DNA of 64,000 nt from Pararhodobacter sp. (GCA_020832665.1 JAFIEG010000001.1:60608-124607); one strand, 5' to 3'; counted from the first letter of the stretch, positions 32,668 through 42,283 are shown. The notes: generated from the sequence alone by a model not told the origin. Program-made: numbers and translations.

Positions 32668-34086
32668 ATGACCGCTCCGAAAACCCTCTATGACAAGATC
32701 TGGAATGCTCATCTGGTTGATGAACAGCCCGATGGCACCAGCCTCATCTATATCGACCGCCACCTGGTGCACGAGGTCACCAGCCCGCAGGCCTTCGAGG
32801 GGCTGCGCATGTCGGGGCGCAGGCCGCGCGCGCCCGAAAAGACCATCGCCGTGCCCGATCACAACGTGCCCACCACGGAAGGCCGCGACGAGCATATCGA
32901 AAACGAGGAAAGCCGCATCCAGGTCGAGGCGCTGGATCGCAATGCCCGCGAATTCGGCATCCACTACTACCCGGTCAGCGATGTTCGCCAGGGGATCGTG
33001 CATATTATTGGCCCCGAACAGGGCTGGACATTGCCGGGCATGACCATCGTCTGCGGAGACAGCCACACCGCCACGCATGGTGCCTTTGGCGCGCTGGCGC
33101 ACGGCATCGGCACTTCGGAAGTCGAGCATGTGCTTGCCACGCAGACGCTGATCCAGCGCAAGGGCAAGAACATGAAGGTGGAAATCACTGGCAAGCTGCC
33201 GCCCTGGGTCACGGCCAAGGACATCACGCTTTCGGTCATCGGTGCCACCGGCACTGCCGGCGGCACCGGCCATGTCATCGAGTATTGCGGCGAGGCGATC
33301 CGCGAGCTGTCGATGGAAGGGCGCATGACGGTGTGCAACATGGCCATCGAGGGCGGCGCCCGCGCTGGGCTGATCGCGCCCGATGAAAAGACCTTTGAAT
33401 ACGTCAAGGGCCGGCCGCACGCGCCCAAGGGCGCGGCCTGGGAGGCGGCGCTGGCATACTGGCAGACGCTGAAATCCGACGAGGGCGCGCATTGGGACAA
33501 GGTCGTCACCCTGCGCGCCGAGGATATCGAGCCCGTGGTCACCTGGGGCACCTCGCCCGAGGATGTGCTGCCCATCACCGGCGAGGTGCCGGCCCCGGAA
33601 AGCTTCTCCGGCGGCAAGGTTGGCGCGGCGAAGCGCTCGCTCGAATATATGGGGCTTCAGCCGGGCACGAAACTCACCGAAATCCCCATCGACGCTGTGT
33701 TCATCGGCTCGTGCACCAATGGCCGCATCGAGGATCTGCGCGCCGCGGCCGCCGTGCTCAAGGGCCGCAAGCTGGCGCCGGGCGTGCGCGGCATGGTGGT
33801 GCCCGGTTCGGGGCTGGTGCGCGCCCAGGCCGAGGAAGAAGGGCTGGCGCAGATCTTCATCGATGCCGGGTTTGAGTGGCGCCTCGCTGGTTGCTCCATG
33901 TGTCTGGCCATGAACCCTGATCAGCTTGCCCCGGGCGAGCGCTGCGCGGCCACCTCGAACCGCAATTTCGAGGGCCGCCAGGGCCGCGGCGGGCGTACGC
34001 ATCTGATGTCGCCCGCCATGGCCGCTGCCGCCGGCGTCACCGGCCAGCTGACCGATGTGCGCGAGCTGATGGGCGAAACGGTCTGA
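32668..34086 (+). CDS. leuC: 3-isopropylmalate dehydratase, large subunit
   Basis: 472 aa, full length. [4Fe-4S] cysteines are in [13 protein letters not shown] and in [14 protein letters not shown]; other landmarks are [34 protein letters not shown] and [25 protein letters not shown]. With LeuD it isomerises 2-isopropylmalate to 3-isopropylmalate in leucine synthesis. AGAGAACGAG before the ATG is the ribosome binding region. leuD follows after a 107-bp gap that holds an intergenic repeat. Confidence 0.97.
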   Translation: MTAPKTLYDKIWNAHLVDEQPDGTSLIYIDRHLVHEVTSPQAFEGLRMSGRRPRAPEKTIAVPDHNVPTTEGRDEHIENEESRIQVEALDRNAREFGIHYYPVSDVRQGIVHIIGPEQGWTLPGMTIVCGDSHTATHGAFGALAHGIGTSEVEHVLATQTLIQRKGKNMKVEITGKLPPWVTAKDITLSVIGATGTAGGTGHVIEYCGEAIRELSMEGRMTVCNMAIEGGARAGLIAPDEKTFEYVKGRPHAPKGAAWEAALAYWQTLKSDEGAHWDKVVTLRAEDIEPVVTWGTSPEDVLPITGEVPAPESFSGGKVGAAKRSLEYMGLQPGTKLTEIPIDAVFIGSCTNGRIEDLRAAAAVLKGRKLAPGVRGMVVPGSGLVRAQAEEEGLAQIFIDAGFEWRLAGCSMCLAMNPDQLAPGERCAATSNRNFEGRQGRGGRTHLMSPAMAAAAGVTGQLTDVRELMGETV

Positions 34087-34156
34087 GCTTCATCTTGCCA
34101 GAAATACGCCGGGGCGCCGGCTGGTGCGCCACTGGTTCAAGCACCAGCCGGCGCGG
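34087..34156. repeat. Intergenic repeat starting CTTCATCTTGC (copy 2) with 14-bp stem
   Basis: It begins GCTTCATCTTGCCAGAAATACGCC directly after the leuC stop, sharing its opening with the copy at 16986, and contains a perfect 14-bp inverted repeat (GCGCCGGCTGGTGC at 34114, GCACCAGCCGGCGC at 34141). Placed inside the leuC-leuD transcript, it could act as an mRNA stability or attenuation hairpin. Confidence 0.55.
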
Positions 34157-34193
34157 GCAGCGCCCCTACCCGGCCTCTCCGAAAGGGAAATCG

Positions 34194-34799
34194 ATGGAAA
34201 AATTCACCACCCTGACCGGCATCGCCGCGCCGCTGCCGCTGGTCAATATCGACACCGACATGATCATCCCCAAGCAGTATCTGAAGACCATCCAGCGCAC
34301 AGGGCTGGGCAAGGGGCTGTTCGACGAGATGCGCTATGACGACAAGGGCAACGAGATCGCCGATTTCGTGCTCAACCAGCCGGCCTACAGGCAGGCGGAA
34401 ATCCTGGTCGCCGGTGACAATTTCGGCTGCGGCTCTTCGCGCGAGCACGCGCCCTGGGCGCTGATGGATTTCGGCATCCGCTGCGTGATCTCTACCAGCT
34501 TTGCCGATATCTTCTACAACAACTGCTTCAAGAACGGCATCCTGCCGGTGGTGCTGCCGCAAGATGCAGTGGACTACCTGATGGAAGATGCGCGCAGGGG
34601 CGCCAATGCCCGCATCGCCGTCGATCTCGAGGCGCAGACCGTCACCGCCTCGGACGGCACCGCCTTTCACTTCGAGATCGACGCGTTCAAGAAGCACTGC
34701 CTGCTCAACGGGCTCGACGATATCGCGCTGACGCTCGAGAAAGTCTCTGCAATTGACACTTTCGAGACGCGGACGAAAACGCTCTATCCTTGGGTCTGA
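34194..34799 (+). CDS. leuD: 3-isopropylmalate dehydratase, small subunit
   Basis: 201 aa from the ATG at 34194 (GAAAGGGAAA upstream); the ORF-track extension covers the repeat. Landmarks are [16 protein letters not shown], the swivel-domain loop [27 protein letters not shown] and [17 protein letters not shown]. It forms the LeuCD heterodimer. A strong intrinsic terminator follows 24 nt downstream. Confidence 0.97.
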   Translation: MEKFTTLTGIAAPLPLVNIDTDMIIPKQYLKTIQRTGLGKGLFDEMRYDDKGNEIADFVLNQPAYRQAEILVAGDNFGCGSSREHAPWALMDFGIRCVISTSFADIFYNNCFKNGILPVVLPQDAVDYLMEDARRGANARIAVDLEAQTVTASDGTAFHFEIDAFKKHCLLNGLDDIALTLEKVSAIDTFETRTKTLYPWV

Positions 34800-34823
34800 C
34801 AGGCAGCGTTACACAACATGTTG

Positions 34824-34852
34824 TGGCGCCCCGCCGGGGCGCCATTTTTTTT
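34824..34852 (+). terminator. Intrinsic terminator after leuD
   Basis: Perfect 9-bp stem TGGCGCCCC / GGGGCGCCA with a 3-nt loop, followed by eight T residues. It is the clearest Rho-independent terminator in the window. Confidence 0.93.
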
Positions 34853-35053
34853 CCGCAAAGTTGATGCAAAGCGGCGACAGTTTTTCCTCGAAAAAGCACC
34901 GCGGCTTGAAGACACTTCCCTCAGCTATTGCGGGATGCGTCGGAAATGGGCAGAATTGTGGCAAAACTGAGGCAGGCCGTCATCTTTCGCGGCCGGCACG
35001 GGCACAAGAACAACGAAGCCCCCGGCGAGAACTGGCGGGCCAAGAGCAGGTAT

Positions 35054-35905
35054 ATGGGCAAAACCGGGGCGAATGCCAATCTTCCCGGCGCGGTGCTCCG
35101 CGCTGTGTGCGTGGCCGGGCTGGTCATGCTGCCGGCGCTGGTGGTGCCAAGCGTCGCTCCCGAGGTGGCGCAACTTTCAGTGCTGCTGGCGATCTTCGCC
35201 GGCGGGGTCATCCTTGCCGAATACTCGTCGGATTACCCCGGCATCATCGAATTCCGCTTTGCAGCACCCTTCAACCGAACCCGTTTTCTGCTGGTGGCGA
35301 TGATGGTGCTGATGCTGGCGCTCATGTTGCGCCATGATGCAATGCCGGGCCCGGCCGGGGCGATGGCGGCGGCGCTGGCCGCCGGCTGCGGCCAGATGCT
35401 GGATTTCGCGCTCTCCCCGGTGCGGTTGCTGGTTGCCGCGCTGCCCGAGGGGTTGGGCGCGGCGCATCTGGCGGCCGTGCATGATGGCGCCGCGCTTGCC
35501 ATGGTGCTGGGCGTGACCACGGTGCTGGGCTTCGTCACCGCAATCAGGCTGAACTACTGGCCGATGGGGCATGGCCCGTTCAATGTCTGGATAAACCTGC
35601 CTACCTTCGACCCCACGGCGGGCAATGACGTGGTGGAAAGGCTGCTGCGCACAGCCCGCATTAACATTCTGTTAGGGCTCGTCCTGCCATTCCTGTTGCC
35701 GGGGGTGATCATCGCCTCGGCGGTACTGGTGCAGCCGCTGACGCTGGAATCGCCCATGGGCTTCGTCTGGGGGATCGTGCTTTGGGCCTTCGTGCCGGTC
35801 AGCCTGGTGATGCGCGGCGTGGCCATGATCCGCGTGGCACGGATGATCCGCGCCAACCGCCGCCGCTTCGCCGATTCCGAGGGCAACGCCTTCGTCACCG
35901 TCTGA
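35054..35905 (+). CDS. Conserved membrane protein between leuD and asd
   Basis: 283 aa from the ATG at 35054 (AGG 5 nt upstream); a start at 34928 or 34946 is also possible. Six to seven hydrophobic helices are visible (AVCVAGLVMLPALVV, LSVLLAIFAGGVILAE, FLLVAMMVLMLALML, ALAMVLGVTTVLGFVTAI, INILLGLVLPFLLPGVIIASAVLV, FVWGIVLWAFVPVSLVMRGVAM). The loop NYWPMGHGPFNVWINLPTFDPTAGNDVVERL is distinctive. I recall a hypothetical membrane protein in this position in many Rhodobacteraceae, but no function. Its stop overlaps the next gene in a CTGA arrangement. Confidence 0.72.
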   Translation: MGKTGANANLPGAVLRAVCVAGLVMLPALVVPSVAPEVAQLSVLLAIFAGGVILAEYSSDYPGIIEFRFAAPFNRTRFLLVAMMVLMLALMLRHDAMPGPAGAMAAALAAGCGQMLDFALSPVRLLVAALPEGLGAAHLAAVHDGAALAMVLGVTTVLGFVTAIRLNYWPMGHGPFNVWINLPTFDPTAGNDVVERLLRTARINILLGLVLPFLLPGVIIASAVLVQPLTLESPMGFVWGIVLWAFVPVSLVMRGVAMIRVARMIRANRRRFADSEGNAFVTV

Positions 35906-37026
35906 AACGCCGCCCGCTGTTTCCGCCATTCCCTTTCCGGCCCGGCGCGCTGATCGTGCTTGCCGTGCTGGCGGTGGCAATGCTTGCCCTGCAAGCCGCA
36001 GCCCCAAGGGCGCAAACGGCACAGCAGGCGGCGCAATCCCTGCGCCTGGCCGTTCATCACACCGAATTGCGGCGCGACGGACCCGGCCTTTTGCTGCGCG
36101 ACATCCGCCGGCAGGCGCCCGATGTGCTGGCGGTGCGCGACACGCTGGCGGCCGCGCGCCCCGATGTGGTGTTGCTTCTGGGGTTTGATTACGATCTCGA
36201 CGGGTTGGCGCTGGCCGCCTTTGCCGCGCTTCTGGCCGAGGCCGGCCACCTCATGCCACACCGCTTCGCGCTGCGCCCCAATCGCGGCATGGCAACCGGG
36301 ATCGACCTTGACGGCGATGGGCGCACCGGCACGCCCGATGACGCCCAGGGCTGGGGCCGTTTTACCGGCGCCGGCGGCATGGCGATCCTGTCGCAGCTGC
36401 CCATCCGCCACGGTGGCGTGCGCGATCACTCGGATTTCCTTTGGCGCGACCTGCCAGGCGCCATGCTGCCAAGCCATGACGGGCGCCCCTTCCCCTCGGC
36501 AGAGGTTTTCGACATCCAGCGCCTGGCCAGCACCGGCTACTGGCTGGTTCCCGTGGCGCTGCCCGGTGGGGGCGAGATAACGCTGATGAGCTGGCATGCC
36601 GGCCCGCCCGCCTTTGGCGGCCCCCATGGCCGCAACCGGCTGCGCAACCATGACGAAAACACCTTCTGGGTGCATCTGCTCGACGACCGCTTGCCGATGG
36701 CGCCGCCCGCGCCGCCCTTCGTGCTGATGGGCAACGCCAATCTGGGCCCCGAGCGCGGTGAGGGCATGCACCGGGCCATGCGCCGCCTGCTTGCCCATCC
36801 GGCGCTGCAAGACCCCAGCCCCACCGGTCGCCGCCCCGGCGGCCCGGCAGAACCCGACACCGCCACCGCCCATTTCCCGCGCGGCCCCGGGGTGCTGCGC
36901 GGCAGCTACATCCTGCCCGATGCCGGGCTGCATGTGCTGGACAGCGGGCTGATCTGGCCGCCCGAACCGGCGCGCCATGCACTGGTCTGGGCCGATATCG
37001 CCTTGCCCGGCGCCGCGCCGCGCTGA
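35902..37026 (+). CDS. Endonuclease/exonuclease/phosphatase (EEP)-family secreted protein
   Basis: About 374 aa. An N-terminal signal (KRRPLFPPFPFRPGALIVLAVLAVAML) leads into an EEP-fold domain: QAPDVLAVRDTLAAARPDVVLLLGFDYD, GMATGIDLDGDGRTGTPDD, GGMAILSQLPI, FVLMGNANLGP, LPDAGLHVLDSGLIWP and a terminal HALVWADI. The family comprises metal-dependent phosphoesterases. The start is not canonical: the frame contains CTG in a CTGA overlap with the previous stop, and the first good GTG is ~50 nt later inside the signal peptide. I list the CTG because it keeps the basic N-region. Confidence 0.75.
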   Translation: MKRRPLFPPFPFRPGALIVLAVLAVAMLALQAAAPRAQTAQQAAQSLRLAVHHTELRRDGPGLLLRDIRRQAPDVLAVRDTLAAARPDVVLLLGFDYDLDGLALAAFAALLAEAGHLMPHRFALRPNRGMATGIDLDGDGRTGTPDDAQGWGRFTGAGGMAILSQLPIRHGGVRDHSDFLWRDLPGAMLPSHDGRPFPSAEVFDIQRLASTGYWLVPVALPGGGEITLMSWHAGPPAFGGPHGRNRLRNHDENTFWVHLLDDRLPMAPPAPPFVLMGNANLGPERGEGMHRAMRRLLAHPALQDPSPTGRRPGGPAEPDTATAHFPRGPGVLRGSYILPDAGLHVLDSGLIWPPEPARHALVWADIALPGAAPR

Positions 37027-37141
37027 GCCGGGCGCGAGGCGCGCAACCGGCCCGCAGGCAGGGAGCGAATCGAATCCCGCCCTTTCCCCCGGCGCGCGGC
37101 TGATGTATGGCCCGCCCCACATGCCTTTGAAGGAGTGAAGC

Positions 37142-38164
37142 ATGGGCTATCGAGTCGTCGTTGTTGGCGCCACGGGCAATGTGGGCCGCGAAATGCTGAG
37201 CATTCTTGCCGAGCGGGAGTTCCCGGTCGCAGAGATCGCCGCGCTGGCCTCGCGCCGCAGCCTTGGCACCGAATGCAGCTTTGGCGACAAGACCCTCAAA
37301 TGCCAGGATCTCGAACATTTCGATTTCACCGGCTGGGATATTGCCTTTTTCGCCATCGGTTCGGAGGCGACGAAGATCCACGCCCCGCGCGCGGCAAAGC
37401 AGGGCTGCGTGGTGATCGACAATTCCTCGCTCTACCGCTACGACCGCGATGTGCCGCTGGTGGTGCCCGAGGTGAATGCCGAGGCCGTCGATGGCTACGC
37501 CAAGAAGAACATCATCGCCAACCCCAACTGCTCGACCGCGCAGATGGTGGTGGCGCTCAAGCCGCTGCATGACCGCGCGCGCATCAAGCGGGTTGTGGTG
37601 AGCACCTACCAGTCGGTTTCGGGCACCGGCAAGGATGCGATGGACGAGCTGTGGAACCAGACCAAGGGCATGTATGTGCCGGGTCAGGAGGTGGCGGCCT
37701 CGGTCTATCCCAAGCAGATCGCCTTCAATGTCATCCCGCATATCGACAGCTTCATGGAAGACGGCTCGACGCGCGAGGAGTGGAAGATGGTCGTTGAGAC
37801 CAAGAAGATCCTCGACAAGTCGATCAAGCTGACCGCGACCTGCGTGCGCGTGCCGGTCTTCGTGGGCCATGCCGAGGCGATCAATATCGAATTCGAGGAT
37901 CACCTCGACGAGGAAGAGGCGCGCGACATCCTGCGCGAGGCGCCGGGGATCATGGTCGTCGACAAGCGCGAGCCGGGCGGCTACATCACGCCGGTCGATT
38001 GCGTGGGCGATTTCGCCACCTTCATCAGCCGCATCAGGCAGGATTCGACCATCGAGAACGGGCTCAACCTGTGGTGCGTTTCCGACAATCTGCGCAAGGG
38101 CGCGGCGCTCAATGCGGTGCAGATCGCCGAGGTGCTGGGCAAGCGCTGCCTGAAGAAGGGGTGA
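37142..38164 (+). CDS. asd: Aspartate-semialdehyde dehydrogenase
   Basis: 340 aa with a strong AAGGAG site upstream. The NADP-binding start is VVVVGATGNVGREMLSIL, the catalytic cysteine lies in ANPNCSTAQM (about residue 132), and the substrate-binding histidine/arginine region is LTATCVRVPVFVGHAEAINIEF. It makes aspartate-4-semialdehyde for lysine, threonine, methionine and diaminopimelate synthesis. It follows the EEP gene by ~115 bp and is probably transcribed separately. Confidence 0.97.
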   Translation: MGYRVVVVGATGNVGREMLSILAEREFPVAEIAALASRRSLGTECSFGDKTLKCQDLEHFDFTGWDIAFFAIGSEATKIHAPRAAKQGCVVIDNSSLYRYDRDVPLVVPEVNAEAVDGYAKKNIIANPNCSTAQMVVALKPLHDRARIKRVVVSTYQSVSGTGKDAMDELWNQTKGMYVPGQEVAASVYPKQIAFNVIPHIDSFMEDGSTREEWKMVVETKKILDKSIKLTATCVRVPVFVGHAEAINIEFEDHLDEEEARDILREAPGIMVVDKREPGGYITPVDCVGDFATFISRIRQDSTIENGLNLWCVSDNLRKGAALNAVQIAEVLGKRCLKKG

Positions 38165-38291
38165 AGGGGGCCTGCATTTGGCGACGCATGATGGGCACTA
38201 TAGCCCATCCTACGATGGCCGGGCCGCTGCTTTTTAATGCGGTCAGTTCGGGCGAAACCGGTGAAGCGATATGTCCCGCCCGTGCCGCCAG

Positions 38292-38366
38292 GCACGGGCA
38301 GCGCCCGACCCGCCCCCCAGGGGCAGGCGCTTCTCGCTCACCCCTCGGGTCGGGCGCTGCCCGTGC
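38292..38366. repeat. 20-bp perfect inverted repeat after asd
   Basis: GCACGGGCAGCGCCCGACCC (38292-38311) and its exact reverse complement (38347-38366) flank a 35-nt spacer. A smaller hairpin CCCGTGCC/GGCACGGG overlaps the left arm, so two folds compete. It separates asd from the convergent cca gene and may end transcription from both sides, but there is no U-tract. Confidence 0.6.
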
Positions 38367-38408
38367 TTAAGCTGTCACAATCAATCGGCTGTGGCAGCGA
38401 ACCCGAAA

Positions 38409-39617
38409 CTATGCTGGCCGTTCGGTGGATGGGCTGGACAATGCAAGTTGCACCAACTCATCCCGCCCCGGCGCGAAATCCTGCGCGATCCAGTGCTCCT
38501 TGGCACGCTTGAGTGCCGCGCCCAGCGCCGCGCCCTGCAATTGCGGCATCAGGTCGACCGGGCGCAGCGGAAATTCCGCCGCCGCGCCACGCTCGATTGC
38601 CGTTTCCCATCCATCGGCCAGCGCCGTGCCCGCCTGTGCCGCGCGCGCCAGCGCCGCATCGCGCCCCAGCGCCGCGCCCAGCCGGTAGCCCAGCTCGGCC
38701 GGCCCGGCCTTGCCCGTCATCGCCGCGCGCAGTCGCTGCAGATCCTGCGCCGCCGTGCGTGACAGGCGCAGGCGCTCGGCCGCGCCTTCGCCGCCCAGCG
38801 CCGCCAGCCGTCTGATCCAGCCGCCCGCGCCAACCCCCGCGCCACCCGCTGCCGCTTCCAGCGCCACCAGCCGCGCCAGCGCGTCGGGCGCGGCGCCGGG
38901 CAGCACATGCGCCAGCACCCCGGTTTCTTCCATCGCCGCCACCGAGGGCGCCGGATCGGGCGCGCCCAGAAGCCGGCGCATCTCGGCGCCCACGCGCTCG
39001 CGCGAAAGGTTTTCCAGCTGCGCCGCATGCGCCGCGCAGGCCGCCACCGCTTGCGGATCGAAGCCCTGCGCCGGGTCGCCATATTGCGCGCAGAAGCGAA
39101 AGAAGCGCAGGATGCGCAGGTAATCTTCTTCGATGCGGTTCTCGGCGGTGCCGACAAAGCGCACCCGGCGCGCGCGCAGATCGGCCAGCCCCTTGCCCAG
39201 CGGGTCGATCACATGCCCGTCAGCGCGCGCATAGAGCGCGTTCATGGTGAAATCGCGCCGCGCAGCATCGGCGCGCAGATCGATGCTGAAGGCCACCCGC
39301 GCGTGGCGGCCAAAGGTTTCGATATCGTGGCGAAAGGTGGTGACCTCGTATCCGGTGCCGCCCGACACCACAGTGACGGTGCCATGCTCGATGCCGGTGG
39401 GCACGGCGCGCAGCCCGGCCAGATCGGCCAGCGCGGAAACGGTTTCGGGCAGCGCATCGGTGGCGATATCGACATCGCTCACCGGCACGCCCAGAAGCGC
39501 GTTGCGCACGCAGCCGCCCACGCAAAAGGCGTGAAAACCGGCCCTGGCCAGCATGGCAAGAACCGCCTGCGTGTCCTCGCTGTGCAGCCAGTCGCCGCTG
39601 ACCCGGGGCGCGTTCAT
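38409..39617 (-). CDS. cca: CCA tRNA nucleotidyltransferase
   Basis: 402 aa from the ATG at 39617; the ORF-track extension overlaps the NUDIX gene. The class II nucleotidyltransferase head includes CVGGCVRNALLGVPVSDVDIATDALPE (catalytic Asp pair DVD), TVVSGGTGYEVTTFRHD, RRDFTMNALYA and RVRFVGTAENRIEEDYLRILRFFRF. The C-terminal half is helical and alanine-rich, binding the tRNA body. It adds or repairs the CCA end of tRNAs. It overlaps the NUDIX gene's stop by 4 nt. Confidence 0.93.
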   Translation of the reverse strand: MNAPRVSGDWLHSEDTQAVLAMLARAGFHAFCVGGCVRNALLGVPVSDVDIATDALPETVSALADLAGLRAVPTGIEHGTVTVVSGGTGYEVTTFRHDIETFGRHARVAFSIDLRADAARRDFTMNALYARADGHVIDPLGKGLADLRARRVRFVGTAENRIEEDYLRILRFFRFCAQYGDPAQGFDPQAVAACAAHAAQLENLSRERVGAEMRRLLGAPDPAPSVAAMEETGVLAHVLPGAAPDALARLVALEAAAGGAGVGAGGWIRRLAALGGEGAAERLRLSRTAAQDLQRLRAAMTGKAGPAELGYRLGAALGRDAALARAAQAGTALADGWETAIERGAAAEFPLRPVDLMPQLQGAALGAALKRAKEHWIAQDFAPGRDELVQLALSSPSTERPA

Positions 39618-40243
39618 CGCCTTTCCCCCGCCCCGGCATCGCGCAACCCCTCGGCGAGCGCGCGCAGCATCCGCGCGGTGGCGCCCCAGATGTAATACGG
39701 CCCCCAGGGCACGGTGTAATAGGCCCGCCACTGCCCCAGCCAGCGCCGCCGTTCCACCCGGTAATTCGCCGGATCGGCCAGATGCGCCAGCGGTACGAAA
39801 AAGGCTTCCTCGACCTCGCCGCGCTCGGGCACGGGGCGGAAGGGGGCGCCCAGAAGGCCCAGAACCGGGGTCACATCATAGCCGGTGACGGTTTCATGCG
39901 GCGGCAGATGGCCGATCACCCGCACCAGCGCCGGGTCGAGCGCCACTTCCTCATTCGCCTCGCGCAGCGCCGCGGCGGTGGCGTCGGCATCATCGGCGTC
40001 GATCTTGCCGCCGGGCAGGGCGATCTGCCCGGCATGGTGGCGCAGCCCCGAGGCGCGCTTGGTCAAGAGCACCGACAGCCCGCCCGCGGGCCGCTCGGCC
40101 AGGGCCACCAGCACCGCCGCGGGGCGCAACGCGCGACCTGCGGGCGGGCGGTAGCCTGGGTTCAGATCGAAATCCGACGAGGGTTTGGGACGCGCATTGA
40201 GCCGCGCGCAGGCGCGCGCCAGCGCCTCAGCCGCGCTGCTCAT
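39614..40243 (-). CDS. CoA pyrophosphatase-like NUDIX hydrolase
   Basis: 209 aa from the ATG at 40243, which overlaps hslO by 17 nt. The NUDIX box is seen as LPGGKIDADDADATAAALREANEEVAL, and the upstream LLTKRASGLRHHAGQIALPGG is the NuBI-type signature of coenzyme A pyrophosphatases (CoAse, UPF0035). It probably cleaves CoA or related nucleotides to limit oxidised CoA. It is coupled between hslO and cca on the minus strand. Confidence 0.87.
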   Translation of the reverse strand: MSSAAEALARACARLNARPKPSSDFDLNPGYRPPAGRALRPAAVLVALAERPAGGLSVLLTKRASGLRHHAGQIALPGGKIDADDADATAAALREANEEVALDPALVRVIGHLPPHETVTGYDVTPVLGLLGAPFRPVPERGEVEEAFFVPLAHLADPANYRVERRRWLGQWRAYYTVPWGPYYIWGATARMLRALAEGLRDAGAGERR

Positions 40244-41231
40244 CGCCGCTTCCGCCCTGGGCCTCGAAGCCCACGGTTGCCGGATCGAGCACATAATGCG
40301 CGCCGCAGAACTGGCAATCGGCGGTGACCGTGCCCTCGGCTGTGGTCATGCTGGCGATATCGCGCGCCGAATAGATCGACAGGCTCTGGCGCACCCTGGC
40401 TTCCGAGCAGGTGCAGCCAAAGGCCAGCGGCTGGGCATCGAAGACGCGCGGCGCCTCTTCGTGAAAGAGCCTGAGCAGCAGGTCGGTGGGTTGCACCGCC
40501 GGGCCCAGCAGCTCGTCCGGTTCCACCGTGTCGAGCAGCAGATTGGCGCGGTTCCAGTTCTCGGCCTCGTCGCCTTCCAGCATGTCGGTGGCGGCCAGAA
40601 GCCCGCCCTCGCCGGTGGCATCGCCCTGCGCATGTGGCGAGGCCTTGGGCAGATGTTGCAGCATCACCCCGCCGCCGCGCCATTTGCGCCGCTCGCCCTT
40701 CAGGGCTTCGGGGCCGAAGCTGACGGCAAAGCGGGTCGGCAACTGCTCGGATTGCGCGAAATAGGTCTCGGCACAGGCGCAAAGCGAGCCCCCGGCGATG
40801 GGGGTGATGCCCTGATAGGGCTGCATGTCGCGCCCCTGATGGATGATGATGGCGAAATAGCCCTCGCCGATCAGCGAAAAGGGCTCGGCGCTTTCGTCCA
40901 TGCGCTCTGAATCGAAACTGGCATAGGCGCGCAGCTGCGCCGGCGCGCCCTCGCTGGCCGGGGCGAAGTAATCGGTGGCGATCAGCCGCGCAGGCCCGTT
41001 GCCCCTGATTTGCAGCGACAGCCGCCAGCGCAGCTTCAGCGTCTGGCCGATCATCGCGGTCAGGAGCGCGGCCTCGGCGACCAGCGCCTCGATCGGCGCG
41101 GGATAGTCGTGCTGCGCAAGCAGGCGCTCGAGCGTGCTGTCGAGCCGGGCAACCCGCCCGCGAATGTCGCTACGGTCAAGCTGAAAGGGCAGGACGGTAT
41201 CGTCCCACGCGATCTGCGCGCTCAGGGTCAT
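40227..41231 (-). CDS. hslO: Hsp33 redox-regulated chaperone
   Basis: 334 aa from the ATG at 41231. The N-terminal dimerisation domain contains HDYPAPIEALVAEAALLTAMIGQTLKLRWRLSLQIRGNG and QPYQGITPI. The C-terminal redox switch has the two zinc-binding pairs: FGCTCSEARV (CxC) and ADCQFCGAHYV (CxxC). On oxidation the zinc is lost, the cysteines form disulfides and the protein becomes an active holdase. First gene of a three-gene run hslO-NUDIX-cca. Confidence 0.95.
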   Translation of the reverse strand: MTLSAQIAWDDTVLPFQLDRSDIRGRVARLDSTLERLLAQHDYPAPIEALVAEAALLTAMIGQTLKLRWRLSLQIRGNGPARLIATDYFAPASEGAPAQLRAYASFDSERMDESAEPFSLIGEGYFAIIIHQGRDMQPYQGITPIAGGSLCACAETYFAQSEQLPTRFAVSFGPEALKGERRKWRGGGVMLQHLPKASPHAQGDATGEGGLLAATDMLEGDEAENWNRANLLLDTVEPDELLGPAVQPTDLLLRLFHEEAPRVFDAQPLAFGCTCSEARVRQSLSIYSARDIASMTTAEGTVTADCQFCGAHYVLDPATVGFEAQGGSGDEQRG

Positions 41232-41352
41232 GCTGTGCCTTTGCTCATCGGTCCCGGCGATCGGGCACCCGGCCTTGGCCCCTGTATATGGGAAGCCTGG
41301 CCAAAGGTCCAAGGGGCGGCGCCTGCCGGGTTCGAGCCCGGCGGCTGGAATC

Positions 41353-41895
41353 TCAGCTGGTGGCGCCGCTTCCGGCGCGCGGCGCGCCGGTGGTCAGTGT
41401 CCACCAAAGCTTGCCGTTCGGATCCTGATGCCAGGCAAAGCCGATCTCGCGCATGTTCGGGTCCAGCAGGATGGAACGGGTTTCGCGGTTCTCCATCCAG
41501 GCGGTCAGGGTTTCCAGCTCGGTCTCGTAGGTTTCCGAGACCAGCTCACCCAGAAAGCGCCCCGAATAGCCGACACGGTTGACCCTTTCGAGAGGGGTGG
41601 AACCATCCGAGCCGAAATGCCATGGCCGCGACTGGCGCGACATGTCGCGCGAGTGCGTCGCCGCCGCCGAGGTCAGCTCGGTGTTCAGCTCGACCGGGGA
41701 CAGCCCGCGCTGTTCGCGAACGGCATTGATGCCGTCGCGCATGCGCGCACGTACACGCGGCTCATCGCTGGCGCTGATGCGATAGACCACTGGCATGGGG
41801 CGGCCATCGGGGCCGATGCGGGTGGCCGTGTTCGCGGTGGCGCAGGCCGAAAGAGCGGCAAGTGCGGCGAGGGCGGGAATAAGATGTCTGCTCAT
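41353..41895 (-). CDS. CAP/SCP-domain lipoprotein
   Basis: 180 aa. A lipoprotein signal ends in the lipobox LSAC (Cys 18). The mature part is a CAP (SCP/PR1) domain: INAVREQRGLSPVELNTELTSAAATHSRDMSRQSRPWHFGSDGST, NRETRSILLDPNMREIGFAWHQD and a final LWWTLTTGAP. The histidine, glutamate and second histidine expected in the CAP cleft are present as HSRDM, WHFGSDG and ELVSE. Its role in bacteria is not well defined; it would sit on the outer or inner membrane facing the periplasm. Confidence 0.85.
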   Translation of the reverse strand: MSRHLIPALAALAALSACATANTATRIGPDGRPMPVVYRISASDEPRVRARMRDGINAVREQRGLSPVELNTELTSAAATHSRDMSRQSRPWHFGSDGSTPLERVNRVGYSGRFLGELVSETYETELETLTAWMENRETRSILLDPNMREIGFAWHQDPNGKLWWTLTTGAPRAGSGATS

Positions 41896-42283
41896 GACTG
41901 TCCTGCAAGGTTTCCCAGCGCTTTAGCGGTTCGGTAGCAGGAATACAAACCCAACTGATCGTGAACGGTCAAGTTCGGCCTGCATCGCGGTTTTCCTGCC
42001 ATAGCGCCTGCCATGCTGCGAATCAACCTGCGTTGCCGAACAGAATACCCGGCGGCGCGGTTGGCGCTCCACCGCGCGATTGTTCGCCTTACCGCGATTC
42101 GGTGCTGCCAAATCGCCACGGTGTTGCTGATTTGACGACATTGCACGCGAACTGACCCCGAAAAGAAAGCTCACCCGTTGCAATTGAACGAACAAGATGC
42201 TTTCAGACTCGATACGAGGCATCGTCTTGGATGTGCGTCCCCGGGCAAACGAATCGGGGGTTGCGCGATTACTGGAGGGAAAC
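41896..42283. other. Intergenic region upstream of a 58-aa membrane protein gene
   Basis: About 390 bp between two divergent genes. It is less GC-rich than its surroundings. No conserved gene is evident; the ORFs here are short and lack ribosome binding sites. It probably holds the promoters of both genes. GGAGGGAAAC just before 42284 is the ribosome binding site of the small gene. Confidence 0.4.

Noticed and set aside
35554-37143. 529-aa minus-strand ORF opposite the EEP gene
   Set aside because: Shadow with no domain; the plus strand has EEP motifs and a signal peptide.
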